Origin: Arsenophonus sp964026495
Lineage (GTDB): Bacteria; Pseudomonadota; Gammaproteobacteria; Enterobacterales; Enterobacteriaceae
Direction of reading: 5' to 3'
Length of the DNA: 64,000 bases
Assembly (NCBI RefSeq): GCF_964026495.1
Contig: NZ_OZ032148.1
Coordinates: 1 to 64,000 of the forward strand
Below are positions 40,171 through 49,376 of this stretch, piece by piece. The notes beneath the pieces are model-generated. The model saw only the letters and a program-made list of their open reading frames with translations. It made no database searches and was not told where the DNA came from. Made by a program: the position numbers and the translations under genes. Numbering within the stretch: the stretch's first letter is position 1; each line of letters begins with the position of its first letter.

Positions 40171-40542
40171 ATGATCCAAGAACAAACTATATTAAATGTA
40201 GCCGATAACTCTGGAGCACGTCGTGTGATGTGCATAAAAGTTTTAGGTGGTTCAAATCGTCGTTATGCAAATATTGGTGATATTATTAAAATCACTGTTA
40301 AAGAAGCTACTCCACGTGCTAAAGTAAAGAAGAGTGATGTATTGAAAGCAGTTGTTGTTCGAACAAAAAAAGGTGTTCGTCGTCCTGATGGTTCTTTGAT
40401 TCGTTTTGATAATAATGCTTGTGTTTTATTGAACAATACAAATGAACAGGTTATAGGTACACGTATTTTTGGTTCAGTAACTCGAGAATTGCGCAGTGAG
40501 AAATTTATGAAAATTATTTCTTTAGCACCAGAGGTGCTATAA
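40171..40542 (+). CDS. rplN: 50S ribosomal protein L14
   Basis: The protein is 123 aa, equal to E. coli, starting MIQEQTILNVADNSGARRVMCIKVLGG. L14 is at the subunit interface. It opens the spc operon. The 125-bp spacer upstream (40046-40170) is the expected place for the spc promoter, but no single candidate stands out; a small GCAAA/TTTGC hairpin lies about 30-50 bp before the start. Confidence 0.97.
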   Translation: MIQEQTILNVADNSGARRVMCIKVLGGSNRRYANIGDIIKITVKEATPRAKVKKSDVLKAVVVRTKKGVRRPDGSLIRFDNNACVLLNNTNEQVIGTRIFGSVTRELRSEKFMKIISLAPEVL

Positions 40543-40567
40543 TTTTTAATAGGAGTATTTTTAAATA

Positions 40568-40894
40568 ATGGGAGCTAAAATTCGTTGTGATGATGAAGTT
40601 ATAATATTAGTTGGTAAAGATAAAGGTAAACGGGGTAAGGTAAAAAAAATTTTTTTCTCTAAAAAATCTTCTAGTAAATTAATTGTTGAAGGTGTTAATT
40701 TAGTCAAAAAGCATCAAAAACCTGTTCCTTCTTTAAATCAACCAGGTGGAATTATTGAAAAAGAAGCACAAATTGATATTTCAAATGTTGCAATTTTTAA
40801 TTCAATTATCGGAAAAGCTGACCGTATAGGCTTTCGAATTGAAAATAACAAAAAAATTCGATTTTTTAAATCTACTAATGAAGCTATTAAATAA
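40568..40894 (+). CDS. rplX: 50S ribosomal protein L24
   Basis: The protein is 108 aa (E. coli 104), with the KOW motif IRCDDEVIILVGKDKGKRGKVKKI. L24 initiates 50S assembly. The C-terminal portion is lengthened by a few residues (FFKSTNEAIK). It lies between rplN and rplE, 15 bp before the latter. Confidence 0.96.
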   Translation: MGAKIRCDDEVIILVGKDKGKRGKVKKIFFSKKSSSKLIVEGVNLVKKHQKPVPSLNQPGGIIEKEAQIDISNVAIFNSIIGKADRIGFRIENNKKIRFFKSTNEAIK

Positions 40895-40909
40895 TTTTGA
40901 GGTTATGGG

Positions 40910-41449
40910 ATGCAAAAACTGCATGATTACTATAAAGAGACTATAGTAAAAAAAATGATGTTTCAATTTAACTACAAGTCTATCATGCAAGTTCCTAGGA
41001 TAGAGAAAATTATTTTGAATATGGGTGTTGGTGAAGCTGTTAATGATAAAAAGTTACTTGATAATGCAGCATCTGATTTAGCTCTCATAACAGGACAAAA
41101 ACCTTTTATAACTAAAGCACGTAAATCTGTTGCAATTTTTAAAATTCGTCAGGGTTATCCAATAGGATGCAAAGTAACTTTGCGTGGTAAACGTATGTGG
41201 GATTTTTTTGAACGATTAATTTTTATTGCTATGCCACGTATTCGTGATTTTCGTGGTTTATCAATTAAGTCTTTTGATGGGCGTGGTAATTATAATATGG
41301 GTGTACGCGAACAAATTATTTTTCCTGAAATTGATTATGATAAAGTAGATCGGGTACGTGGTTTAGATATTAGCATTAATACCACTGCAAAATCAGATAA
41401 TGAAAGTTTTGCACTTCTGAAGGCTTTTGATTTTCCTTTTCGTAAATAA
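40910..41449 (+). CDS. rplE: 50S ribosomal protein L5
   Basis: The protein is 179 aa, equal to E. coli. L5 binds 5S rRNA and contacts the P-site tRNA. The segments KIILNMGVGEAVNDKK, GQKPFITKARKSVA and FDGRGNYNMGVREQIIFPEI are conserved. Preceded by GAGGTTATGGG as the ribosome site. Confidence 0.97.
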   Translation: MQKLHDYYKETIVKKMMFQFNYKSIMQVPRIEKIILNMGVGEAVNDKKLLDNAASDLALITGQKPFITKARKSVAIFKIRQGYPIGCKVTLRGKRMWDFFERLIFIAMPRIRDFRGLSIKSFDGRGNYNMGVREQIIFPEIDYDKVDRVRGLDISINTTAKSDNESFALLKAFDFPFRK

Positions 41450-41482
41450 ATGCAGGATTAGTGATTTTTTGTGAGGGTATTT

Positions 41483-41788
41483 ATGGCTAAAAAATCAATG
41501 AAAGCACGTGACTTAAAACGTGAAAAATTAGCTAAAAAATTTTTTTTAAAACGCACAAAATTAAAGACTATTATTTCTAATATTAACTCTTCTGATGAAG
41601 AAAGATGGCATGCTGTTCTTAAGTTGCAAGCATTACCTCGTGATTCTAGTCTTTCTCGTCGACGTAATCGGTGTCGACAAACAGGGCGACCTCATGGTTT
41701 TTTACGTAAATTTGGTTTAAGTCGGATTAAAGTACGCGAATTTGCTATGCGTGGTGAAATTCCCGGACTTAGAAAAGCTAGCTGGTAA
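41483..41788 (+). CDS. rpsN: 30S ribosomal protein S14
   Basis: ATG at 41483 (after GTGAGGGT) gives 101 aa, equal to E. coli, beginning MAKKSMKARDLKREKLAKK. The upstream GTG at 41471 overlaps the ribosome site and is rejected. It is the zinc-free long form: the C-terminal RRNRCRQTGRPHGFLRKFG has one cysteine only, as in E. coli. It ends GEIPGLRKASW. Confidence 0.97.
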   Translation: MAKKSMKARDLKREKLAKKFFLKRTKLKTIISNINSSDEERWHAVLKLQALPRDSSLSRRRNRCRQTGRPHGFLRKFGLSRIKVREFAMRGEIPGLRKASW

Positions 41789-41825
41789 TTTTTATTTGTC
41801 TATTTTACTTAGAGGACAAAGACAA

Positions 41826-42218
41826 ATGAGTATCCAAGATCCAATTGCAGATATGTTAACACATATTCGAAACGGTCAAAATGCAACTTTAGCATCAATT
41901 AGTATGCCTTCAAGCAAATTAAAAGTAGCAATAAGTAAAGTACTAAAAGCAGAAGGATATATTATAAATTACAAAATCAAAGGAGATATTAAACCAGTAT
42001 TAGAAATTACATTAAAATATTTTGAAGGTAAACCTGTAGTAGAAAGTATTGAACGTATCAGCCGTCCAAGTTTACGTATATATAAAAAGAAAGAAGCACT
42101 TCCACAAGTATTAGCGGGTTTAGGTATTGCTATTATTTCTACTTCTAAAGGTGTTATGACTGATCGAGTTGCTCGTGAAGTAGGATTGGGTGGTGAAATC
42201 CTTTGTTATGTATCTTAA
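41826..42218 (+). CDS. rpsH: 30S ribosomal protein S8
   Basis: ATG at 41826, after AGAGGACAAAGAC, gives 130 aa, as in E. coli, beginning MSIQDPIADMLTHIRNGQ. S8 nucleates the 16S central domain and in E. coli represses the spc operon by binding near the rplE start. The RNA-binding STSKGVMTDRVAREVGLGGE is kept. A longer in-frame reading from 41742 would overlap rpsN and is rejected. Confidence 0.97.
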   Translation: MSIQDPIADMLTHIRNGQNATLASISMPSSKLKVAISKVLKAEGYIINYKIKGDIKPVLEITLKYFEGKPVVESIERISRPSLRIYKKKEALPQVLAGLGIAIISTSKGVMTDRVAREVGLGGEILCYVS

Positions 42219-42231
42219 TTCAGGAGAAAAA

Positions 42232-42765
42232 ATGTCTCGTATAGCAAAAATGCCTATTGTTGTTCCTGTTGATGTAAATGTTAAACTTGATGGTCAATTG
42301 ATAACAATTCAAGGTAAAAATGGAGAGCTTACGCGTAAAATTCATGAATTTGTTAAAATAAAATATTTTGATAACCAATTAACTTTTTTATTTAATAAAA
42401 GTTTTATTGATGCACGTACACAAGCTGGTACCACTCGATCTTTGATTAATGCAATGGTGATTGGTGTTACGGAAGGATTTAGTAAAACACTTCAATTAGT
42501 TGGTATAGGTTATCGTGTGGCGATAAAAGAAAAAATCATTAGTTTGTCTTTAGGATTTTCTCATTTGATTACATATACTTTGCCAGTTAGTGTTTTTGGA
42601 ACATGTCCTTCACAAACTGAAATTATTTTGAAAAGTGCAAATAAACAGCTTATTGGTCAAGTAGCTGCAGAATTACGTTCTTATCGACCTCCTGAAAAAT
42701 ATAAAGGAAAGGGTATTCGCTACGCTAATGAAATTATCTTTACTAAAGAATCTAAAAAAAAGTAG
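42232..42765 (+). CDS. rplF: 50S ribosomal protein L6
   Basis: ATG at 42232, right after CAGGAGAAAA, gives 177 aa, equal to E. coli, with start MSRIAKMPIVVP. L6 has two similar domains and sits near the factor-binding site. The C-terminal SYRPPEKYKGKGIRYANEII is unchanged. The in-frame ATG at 42190 lies inside rpsH and is rejected. Confidence 0.97.
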   Translation: MSRIAKMPIVVPVDVNVKLDGQLITIQGKNGELTRKIHEFVKIKYFDNQLTFLFNKSFIDARTQAGTTRSLINAMVIGVTEGFSKTLQLVGIGYRVAIKEKIISLSLGFSHLITYTLPVSVFGTCPSQTEIILKSANKQLIGQVAAELRSYRPPEKYKGKGIRYANEIIFTKESKKK

Positions 42766-42774
42766 GTTGATTGT

Positions 42775-43128
42775 ATGAATAAAAAAATAGCGCGTATTCG
42801 TCGAAGAACAAAAACTAGAGCTAAATTAAACCAATTAAATGCGATTCGATTAATTGTACATCGTACTTCTCGTCATATTTATGCGCAAATTATTGAACCA
42901 GAAAATTATGATACTTTAGTTACTGCTTCTACTACAGAAAAAGTCATTAATAAAGAGGTGAAATATACTGGAAATAAAATAGCGGCAATGGTAGTTGGAA
43001 AATTGATTGCTGAACGAGCATTAGCAAAAGGTATAAAAAATGTATCTTTTGATCGTTCTGGTTTTCAATATCATGGTCGAATTAAAGAATTAGCAGATGC
43101 TGCTCGTAAAGCAGGATTGAATTTTTGA
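42775..43128 (+). CDS. rplR: 50S ribosomal protein L18
   Basis: The protein is 117 aa, equal to E. coli. It binds 5S rRNA together with L5. The segments LIVHRTSRHIYAQII, VGKLIAERALAKGIKNVSFDRSG (shown in part) and YHGRIKELADAARKAGL match the family. It follows rplF by 9 bp. Confidence 0.97.
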   Translation: MNKKIARIRRRTKTRAKLNQLNAIRLIVHRTSRHIYAQIIEPENYDTLVTASTTEKVINKEVKYTGNKIAAMVVGKLIAERALAKGIKNVSFDRSGFQYHGRIKELADAARKAGLNF

Positions 43129-43146
43129 ACTAAAGGTTTTTACATA

Positions 43147-43653
43147 ATGGCTCATTTTGAAAAACAAGTTAGCGAATTACAAGAAAAGTTAATTACAGTA
43201 AATCGTGTATCAAAAACTGTTAAAGGTGGACGTATTTTTAGTTTTACTGCTTTAACCGTTGTAGGTGATGGTAATGGTCGTGTTGGTTTTGGATATGGAA
43301 AAGCACGTGAAGTACCAGCTGCGATTCAAAAAGCAATGGAAAAAGCTCGTAGAAATATAAAAAATATTGCTCTTAATAATGGTACATTATATCATGCTGT
43401 AAAAGGTGTTCATACTGGTTCTCGTGTCTTTATGAAACCAGCTCATGATGGTACTGGTATTATAGCAGGAGGTGCTATGCGTGCTGTATTAGAAGTGGCA
43501 GGTATACATAATGTATTAGCTAAAACTTATGGTTCAACTAATCCAATTAATGTAGTATGTGCAACTCTTAATGCTTTAGATAGTATGAAGTCTCCAAAAA
43601 TGATTGCATCTAAGCGTGGCAAATCTGTTAAAGAAATTCTTGGTAACGTATAA
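43147..43653 (+). CDS. rpsE: 30S ribosomal protein S5
   Basis: The protein is 168 aa (E. coli 167). S5 lies at the mRNA entrance and affects decoding accuracy. The double-stranded-RNA-binding N-terminal domain has LQEKLITVNRVSKTVKGGR and GFGYGKAREVPAAIQKAMEK; the C-terminal part GRAMRAVLEVAGI-like (GGAMRAVLEVAGIHNVLAK) is kept. It is 2 bp from rpmD. Confidence 0.97.
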   Translation: MAHFEKQVSELQEKLITVNRVSKTVKGGRIFSFTALTVVGDGNGRVGFGYGKAREVPAAIQKAMEKARRNIKNIALNNGTLYHAVKGVHTGSRVFMKPAHDGTGIIAGGAMRAVLEVAGIHNVLAKTYGSTNPINVVCATLNALDSMKSPKMIASKRGKSVKEILGNV

Positions 43654-43655
43654 CT

Positions 43656-43850
43656 ATGAATAAAAATATTAAAATTACACAAGTAAGAAGTGCTATTGGT
43701 CGTTTACCAAAACATAAAGCAACATTAAGCGGTTTAGGTTTACGCCATATCGGTCATAGTGTAGAACGTGAGGATACACTAGCTATTAGAGGGATGATAA
43801 ATTTAATAAATTATATGGTTAAAGTTAAGGAAAATAATGAATGCGTTTAA
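43656..43850 (+). CDS. rpmD: 50S ribosomal protein L30, slightly extended
   Basis: The core KITQVRSAIGRLPKHKATL and GHSVEREDTLAIRGMINL is L30. The protein is 64 aa against 59 in E. coli. The extra residues (NNECV) come from loss of the ancestral stop, so the reading frame now overlaps the first 10 bp of rplO in another frame. Confidence 0.96.
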   Translation: MNKNIKITQVRSAIGRLPKHKATLSGLGLRHIGHSVEREDTLAIRGMINLINYMVKVKENNECV

Positions 43851-44275
43851 ATACTTTGTCTCCAACTGAAGGCGCTAAACATGTACCAAAACGTGTAGGT
43901 CGTGGAATTGGTTCTGGTTTAGGAAAAACTGCTGGACGTGGTCATAAAGGTCAAAAATCTCGTTCTGGAGGTACTATTCGTCGTGGTTTTGAAGGTGGTC
44001 AAATGCCTTTATATCGTCGTTTACCAAAATTTGGTTTTCTTTCACGAAAAGTACAAAAAACAATAGAATTACGTTTATCGGATGTTATTAAAGTTAAAGG
44101 TAATATCATTAATTTAAATATATTAAAATCTGCTAATATAGTTGGTATTCATATAAAATATGCAAAAATTATTCTATCCGGTAAAATTGATTATCCAATA
44201 ACTGTAAGTGGTATTCGTGTAACTAAAGGTGCAAAGAATATTATTGAAGCCGCTGGGGGTAAAATTGAGGAATAA
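43841..44275 (+). CDS. rplO: 50S ribosomal protein L15
   Basis: The protein is 144 aa, equal to E. coli. The N-terminal basic, glycine-rich extension that threads into 23S rRNA is intact (GRGIGSGLGKTAGRGHKGQK, GGQMPLYRRLPKFGF). Its start lies inside the extended rpmD frame. It precedes secY by 7 bp. Confidence 0.97.
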   Translation: MRLNTLSPTEGAKHVPKRVGRGIGSGLGKTAGRGHKGQKSRSGGTIRRGFEGGQMPLYRRLPKFGFLSRKVQKTIELRLSDVIKVKGNIINLNILKSANIVGIHIKYAKIILSGKIDYPITVSGIRVTKGAKNIIEAAGGKIEE

Positions 44276-44282
44276 ATTGTAG

Positions 44283-45611
44283 ATGGCAAAAAAACAATTA
44301 GGTTTAGATTTTCAAAGTGCTAAAGCTGGAATCAGTGAACTAAAAAGTAGAATTTTTTTTGTTATTTTAGCACTGATTGTTTTTCGTATCGGTTCCTTTA
44401 TTCCTATTCCCGGAATTGATGCTACTGTTCTTACTAAATTATTTCAAGAGCAAAAGGGCACTATTATCGAAATGTTTAATATGTTTTCTGGTGGTGCACT
44501 TAGTCGCGCTTCTATTTTTGCATTAGGTATTGTTCCATATATTTCAGCATCAATTATTGTTCAATTACTTACTGTATTAAATTCACGATTAGCAGAAATA
44601 AAAAAAGAAGGTGAATCTGGTCGACGTAAAATTAATCAATATACACGTTACGGTACTTTAGTATTAGCGATATTTCAATCTATTGGAGTTGCAATAGGTT
44701 TACCAAATATGGATGGTATGCACGGATTAGTTATTAATCCAGATATTCCCTTTTATTGTACGGCTGTTATTAGTTTAGTTACAGGAACAATATTTTTAAT
44801 GTGGTTAGGTGAACAAATTACTGAAAAAGGTATTGCAAACGGAATTTCGATTATTATTTTTGCTGGTATAGTAGCTGGATTACCTCCAGCAATCGCTAAT
44901 ACTTTTGAAAAAGTGCGACAAGGTGATTTACATTTTTTTCCATTATTTTTAATTTTGTTTTTAATATTTTCTGTTACTTATTTTGTTGTTTTTATGGAAC
45001 GAGCACAGCGTCAAATAGTTGTAAATTATGCAAAACGTCAACAAGGTCGGCGTATTTTTGCTGCACAAACTACACATTTACCATTAAAAATAAATATGGC
45101 AGGTGTCATTCCTGCAATTTTTGCTTCTAGTATTATTTTGTTTCCTGGAACAATAGTTTCTTGGTTTGGTGATGGAACAGGTTGGAGCTGGTTGACCATG
45201 ATTTCAATGTATCTACAACCAGGACAACCTCTTTATGTATTATTGTATTCATCTGCAATTATTTTCTTTTGTTTTTTTTATACAGCATTAATTTTTAATC
45301 CAAGAGAAACAGCCGATAATCTTAAAAAATCAGGTGCATTTGTACCTGGAATTCGACCTGGAGAACAAACATCTAAATATATTGATCAAATAATGACACG
45401 TTTAACATTAGTTGGTGCTTTATATATTACTTTTATTTGCTTAATACCAGAATTTATGCGTGATGCAATAAACGTTCCATTTTACTTTGGTGGTACTTCA
45501 TTTTTAATTGTTGTTGTTGTAATCATGGATTTTATGTCTCAAGTGCAAACTCTTATGATGTCCAGTCAATATGAATCTGCATTAAAAAAAGCAAATCTTA
45601 AAGGAAAATAA
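44283..45611 (+). CDS. secY: protein translocase subunit SecY
   Basis: SecY is the channel of the Sec translocon in the inner membrane. The protein is 442 aa (E. coli 443) with ten hydrophobic membrane segments; the plug-region motif GGALSRASIFALGIVPYISASI and the cytoplasmic loop NPRETADNLKKSGAFVPGIRPG are kept. It starts with the shared MAKKQLGLDFQSAKAGISELK. SecE and SecG are not in this window (secE normally lies elsewhere). It ends the spc operon together with rpmJ. Confidence 0.97.
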   Translation: MAKKQLGLDFQSAKAGISELKSRIFFVILALIVFRIGSFIPIPGIDATVLTKLFQEQKGTIIEMFNMFSGGALSRASIFALGIVPYISASIIVQLLTVLNSRLAEIKKEGESGRRKINQYTRYGTLVLAIFQSIGVAIGLPNMDGMHGLVINPDIPFYCTAVISLVTGTIFLMWLGEQITEKGIANGISIIIFAGIVAGLPPAIANTFEKVRQGDLHFFPLFLILFLIFSVTYFVVFMERAQRQIVVNYAKRQQGRRIFAAQTTHLPLKINMAGVIPAIFASSIILFPGTIVSWFGDGTGWSWLTMISMYLQPGQPLYVLLYSSAIIFFCFFYTALIFNPRETADNLKKSGAFVPGIRPGEQTSKYIDQIMTRLTLVGALYITFICLIPEFMRDAINVPFYFGGTSFLIVVVVIMDFMSQVQTLMMSSQYESALKKANLKGK

Positions 45612-45655
45612 TCAAGTTTTTGTAATGGTAGTTATAAATTTTACGGATCATAAAA

Positions 45656-45772
45656 ATGAAAGTTCGGGCTTCTGTTAAAAAGTTATGTCGTAATTGTAAA
45701 ATTATTAAAAGAAAAGGTAGTCTTCGTGTAATTTGTAGTGTTGAACCGAGACACAAACAACGTCAAGGTTAA
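45656..45772 (+). CDS. rpmJ: 50S ribosomal protein L36
   Basis: A 38-aa gene beginning MKVRASVKKLCRNCKIIKRK and ending EPRHKQRQG. It is the zinc-binding L36 with the conserved C-x2-C, C and H ligands (Cys11, Cys14, Cys27, His33), in the standard place after secY. Length equals E. coli. Confidence 0.97.
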   Translation: MKVRASVKKLCRNCKIIKRKGSLRVICSVEPRHKQRQG

Positions 45773-45916
45773 TAAAAAATATTTTTTACAAAGTTTAAGT
45801 TAAGTTGATTATTGATTTATCCAAAATTTTTTATAGGAAAAAAGTATAGTTTTTTCAGTATTTTGAAAATATTTTTTCAGTACACTTTATACAAAGTTAA
45901 ATTTTAGGAGTACATA

Positions 45917-46273
45917 GTGACCCGTATAGCAGGCATTAACATTCCTGACCATAAACACACTGTAATTGCATTAACATCTATTTATGGTATCGGTAAAAAT
46001 CGTGCGCGTTTAATTTGCATAGAGACTGGTATTTCTGAATATGTTAAGGTCAGTGAGTTGTCTGAAGAGCAAATCCATCAATTGCGTGAAGAAGTTGCTA
46101 AATATATTGTCGAGGGTGATTTACGTCGTGAAGTTACTTTAAATATCAAGCGTCTGATTGATCTTGGTTGCTATCGTGGTTTACGTCATCGCCGCGGTCT
46201 TCCTGTTCGTGGTCAACGCACTAAGACTAATGCACGTACTTGTAAGGGCCCCCGTAAATTGATAAAAAAATAA
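45917..46273 (+). CDS. rpsM: 30S ribosomal protein S13
   Basis: The protein is 118 aa, equal to E. coli, and starts with GTG (45917) after TAGGAGTACATA. S13 contacts the P-site tRNA and the subunit bridge. The segments ARIAGINIPDHKH-like start, DLRREVTLNIKRLIDLGCYRG and GLPVRGQRTKTNARTCKGPR are kept. It opens the alpha operon; the upstream 144-bp spacer is where S4 acts on the E. coli leader pseudoknot, which I could not verify here. Its DNA is visibly less AT-biased than its neighbours. Confidence 0.97.
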   Translation: MTRIAGINIPDHKHTVIALTSIYGIGKNRARLICIETGISEYVKVSELSEEQIHQLREEVAKYIVEGDLRREVTLNIKRLIDLGCYRGLRHRRGLPVRGQRTKTNARTCKGPRKLIKK

Positions 46274-46310
46274 ATATCCCGCGTTTAGAGGAGAAGAGAG
46301 GTATTAAATA

Positions 46311-46700
46311 ATGACTAAAATATCTGCACGTTTACGTAAACGTGCAAAAAAGCAAATTTTAGATGGTGTAGCTCATATTCATGCGTCTTTTAATAACACT
46401 ATTGTTACGATAACTGATCGTCAAGGTAACGTGTTAGGTTGGGCTACTGCAGGTGGTTCTGGTTTTCGTGGTTCTCGTAAATCTACCCCTTTTGCTGCTC
46501 AAGTTGCAGCAGAACGCTGTGCTGAAATAGTAAAAGAATATGGTATAAAAAATTTAGAAGTTATGGTTAAAGGACCAGGACCAGGACGTGAGTCAACTAT
46601 TCGTGCTTTAAATGCAGCGGGTTTTCGTATTACGAATATAAATGATGTAACTCCAATACCTCATAACGGTTGTCGTCCACCAAAAAAACGTCGTGTTTGA
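46311..46700 (+). CDS. rpsK: 30S ribosomal protein S11
   Basis: The protein is 129 aa, equal to E. coli. S11 forms the platform near the E site and mRNA exit. The segments HIHASFNNTIVTITDRQGN, GFRGSRKSTPFAAQVAAE and VKGPGPGRESTIRALNAAGF are conserved. It is 37 bp after rpsM in the alpha operon. Confidence 0.97.
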   Translation: MTKISARLRKRAKKQILDGVAHIHASFNNTIVTITDRQGNVLGWATAGGSGFRGSRKSTPFAAQVAAERCAEIVKEYGIKNLEVMVKGPGPGRESTIRALNAAGFRITNINDVTPIPHNGCRPPKKRRV

Positions 46701-46733
46701 TTGCGTTATGTTTTAGGATTTCTTGGAGAAAAA

Positions 46734-47354
46734 ATGGCTAGATATTTAGGTCCTAAGCTGAAGCTTAGCCGTAGAGAATGTACAGATCTTTTTTTAAAAT
46801 CTGATGTGCGTTCAATTGATAGTAAATGTAAATTAGAACAAGCACCAGGACAACATGCTACACGTAAATTACGTTTATCTGATTATGGTGTACAGTTGCG
46901 TGAAAAACAAAAAGTACGTCGTATTTATGGTGTTTTAGAACGTCAATTTCGTAATTATTATAAAGAAGCAATGCGATTGAAAGGAAATACTAGTAGAAAT
47001 TTGTTAAATTTATTGGAATGTCGTTTAGATAATATCGTTTATAGGATGGGATTTGGTGCAACGCGTGCTGAAGCACGTCAAATAGTTAATCATAAATCAG
47101 TTATGGTTAACGGTCAGGTAGTTAATATTGCTTCTTATCAAGTTTCTCCTAATGATATTATTAGCATTCGTGAAAAAGCAAAAAAACAATCTCGCATTAA
47201 TGCTGCTTTAGAACTTTTTGAGCAACGTGAAAAGCCAAATTGGATAGATGTTGATTCTGCTAAAATGGAAGGTGTATTCAAACATATTCCTGAACGTAGT
47301 GATTTATCTGCGGATATTAATGAACACTTAATCGTCGAGCTTTATTCTAAGTAA
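46734..47354 (+). CDS. rpsD: 30S ribosomal protein S4
   Basis: ATG at 46734, just after TTGGAGAAAA, gives 206 aa, equal to E. coli, with start MARYLGPKLKLSRRE. Upstream in-frame codons (from 46701) precede the ribosome site. S4 nucleates 30S assembly and in E. coli represses the alpha operon. The S4 RNA-binding domain (CRLDNIVYRMGFGATRAEARQ) is intact. Confidence 0.97.
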   Translation: MARYLGPKLKLSRRECTDLFLKSDVRSIDSKCKLEQAPGQHATRKLRLSDYGVQLREKQKVRRIYGVLERQFRNYYKEAMRLKGNTSRNLLNLLECRLDNIVYRMGFGATRAEARQIVNHKSVMVNGQVVNIASYQVSPNDIISIREKAKKQSRINAALELFEQREKPNWIDVDSAKMEGVFKHIPERSDLSADINEHLIVELYSK

Positions 47355-47379
47355 AGCTTAGAAAAACAGAGAGGGTATA

Positions 47380-48372
47380 ATGCAGGCTTCTATAACAGAA
47401 TTTCTTAAACCTCGTTTGGTTGATATTGAACAAATTAGTGCGACACATGCTAAAGTAACATTAGAGCCTTTAGAACGTGGGTTTGGGCACACTCTCGGGA
47501 ATGCATTACGTCGTATTTTGCTTTCATCTATGCCTGGTTGTGCTGTAACAGAAATTGAAATTGATGGTGTATTACATGAATATAGTACTAAAGAAGGTGT
47601 ACAAGAAGATATTTTAGAAATTCTTCTTAATTTAAAAGGATTAGCAGTAAAAGTGCATAGTAAAGATGAAGTAATTTTGATATTGAATAAATCTGGTATT
47701 GGACCTGTTACTGCAGCAGATGTTAGTCCTAATGATGATATAGAAATTGTTAAACCTCAACATGTTATTTGTCATTTAACTGATGAGATTGCTTCTATAA
47801 ACATGCGGATTAAAGTACAACGTGGACGTGGATATGTTCCAGCTGCTATTCGACTTCAATCAGAATTAGATGAACGTCCAATAGGTCGTTTATTAGTTGA
47901 TGCATGTTATAGTCCAATAGAAAGAATTGCTTATAATGTTGAAGCTACTCGTGTAGAACAACGTACTGATTTAGATAAGTTAGTAATTGAATTAGAAACA
48001 AATGGTACAATTGATCCAGAAGAAGCCATTCGTCGAGCAGCAACAATTTTAGCTGAACAACTTGAAGCTTTTGTTGATTTACGTGATGTAGCCAGCAAAA
48101 CAGAAGTAAAAGATGAAAAACCAGAATTTGACCCAATTTTACTTCGTGCAGTAGACGATTTAGAGTTAACTGTGCGTTCTGCAAATTGTTTGAAAGCAGA
48201 AGCTATTCACTATATTGGTGATTTAGTGCAACGTACTGAAGTTGAATTATTAAAAACTCCTAATCTTGGTAAAAAATCACTTACTGAAATTAAGGATGTT
48301 TTAGCATCAAGAGGGTTATCATTAGGTATGCGTTTAGATAATTGGCCACCAGCAAGTATTGCTGATGAATAA
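47380..48372 (+). CDS. rpoA: RNA polymerase alpha subunit
   Basis: The protein is 330 aa (E. coli 329). The N-terminal dimerisation domain has LEPLERGFGHTLGNALRRILLSSMPG (shown in part) and binds beta and beta-prime. A linker near residues 235-250 leads to the C-terminal domain (DDLELTVRSANCLKAEAIHYIGDL; TPNLGKKSLTEIKDVLASRGLSLGMRL) that binds UP elements and activators. That domain is fully kept, so UP-element recognition of the AT-rich rrn promoter is possible. Confidence 0.97.
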   Translation: MQASITEFLKPRLVDIEQISATHAKVTLEPLERGFGHTLGNALRRILLSSMPGCAVTEIEIDGVLHEYSTKEGVQEDILEILLNLKGLAVKVHSKDEVILILNKSGIGPVTAADVSPNDDIEIVKPQHVICHLTDEIASINMRIKVQRGRGYVPAAIRLQSELDERPIGRLLVDACYSPIERIAYNVEATRVEQRTDLDKLVIELETNGTIDPEEAIRRAATILAEQLEAFVDLRDVASKTEVKDEKPEFDPILLRAVDDLELTVRSANCLKAEAIHYIGDLVQRTEVELLKTPNLGKKSLTEIKDVLASRGLSLGMRLDNWPPASIADE

Positions 48373-48422
48373 AATGATCATATATTTATTAATACAGGTT
48401 TTAAAAAAAAAGGGATAAGGTC

Positions 48423-48812
48423 ATGCGTCATCGTAAGAGTGGTCGTAAATTTAATCGTAATAGTAGCCATCGCTACGCCATGTTGCAAAATATGGCTAGT
48501 TCTTTAATTCGTTATGAAATTATTAAAACAACTTTATCAAAAGCAAAAGAATTACGTCGAATTGTTGAACCATTAATTACTTTTGCAAAGATTGATAATT
48601 TAGCTCATCGTCGTTTAGTATTTTCACGTATTCGTGATAATCAGATTGTAGAAAAATTATTCCATGAAGTTGGAGTGCGTTTTTTGAAACGTAAAGGTGG
48701 TTATACACGTATTATGAAATGTGGTTTTCGTGCAGGTGATAATGCACCTATGGCTTATATTGAATTTGTTGATCGAATTTTAAAATCTAAAGGAGATATA
48801 ATTAAAAAATAA
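48423..48812 (+). CDS. rplQ: 50S ribosomal protein L17
   Basis: The protein is 129 aa (E. coli 127), beginning MRHRKSGRKFNRNSSHRYAM. L17 lies near the tunnel exit. The ELRRIVEPLITFAK and KRKGGYTRIMKCGFRAGDNAPMAYIE segments are conserved (shown in part). It ends the alpha operon, followed by a gene-free spacer with a terminator-like hairpin. Confidence 0.97.
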   Translation: MRHRKSGRKFNRNSSHRYAMLQNMASSLIRYEIIKTTLSKAKELRRIVEPLITFAKIDNLAHRRLVFSRIRDNQIVEKLFHEVGVRFLKRKGGYTRIMKCGFRAGDNAPMAYIEFVDRILKSKGDIIKK

Positions 48813-49376
48813 TTTAATTTTTTTAATTTTTTTGAATCAAAATAAATTTTAGATATAAAAATATCTTTATTTATCTTCAAATAAATATAAGAAAATTATG
48901 TTTTTTATGTTTTTGGCATTTGATACCTATCGTATATAGAGATAGGTATATACGATTTATTTTTTATATATTAAAAAAATATATTTTTTTTGATATTAAA
49001 AATATCAAGAATATTTTCTAAAAATAAAGTCTAGTTTAATAATAGAGTTTGTTTTTTGCAAATTAAAAGTGAATAGAAATATTGCAAATCACAATTAAGC
49101 TTTATTCTTATAAATGTATTTTTTTATATTATGATAATAAAAAAGCATTTGTGATTTATTTCTTTAAAGTTTAATCTATATTGATTTGATTAGACTGTAT
49201 CCATTAAATTTTTTGTATATTGAATTTTTGGAATATTTATATAAAAAATCTGATATTAAAAATAATTTCTATTTCTTAAAGGCAATAAATTAATATAAAA
49301 TTTATTTAAAAAACATATTTTATAATAAAAAATATGTTATTAATCAATATTTATACGTATATATAAAATTAAGATA
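48813..49376. other. rplQ-trkA spacer (convergent genes)
   Basis: In E. coli zntR and mscL lie in this interval; neither is recognisable here. The 564 bp is A+T-rich and holds one clear hairpin (48923-48949). Nothing else is identifiable. Confidence 0.65.
48923..48949 (+). terminator. candidate terminator after the alpha operon
   Basis: ATACCTATC and GATAGGTAT form a perfect 9-bp stem around a 9-nt loop, with T-rich sequence about 10 bp further on. It lies 110 bp after rplQ between convergent transcription units. Confidence 0.5.
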
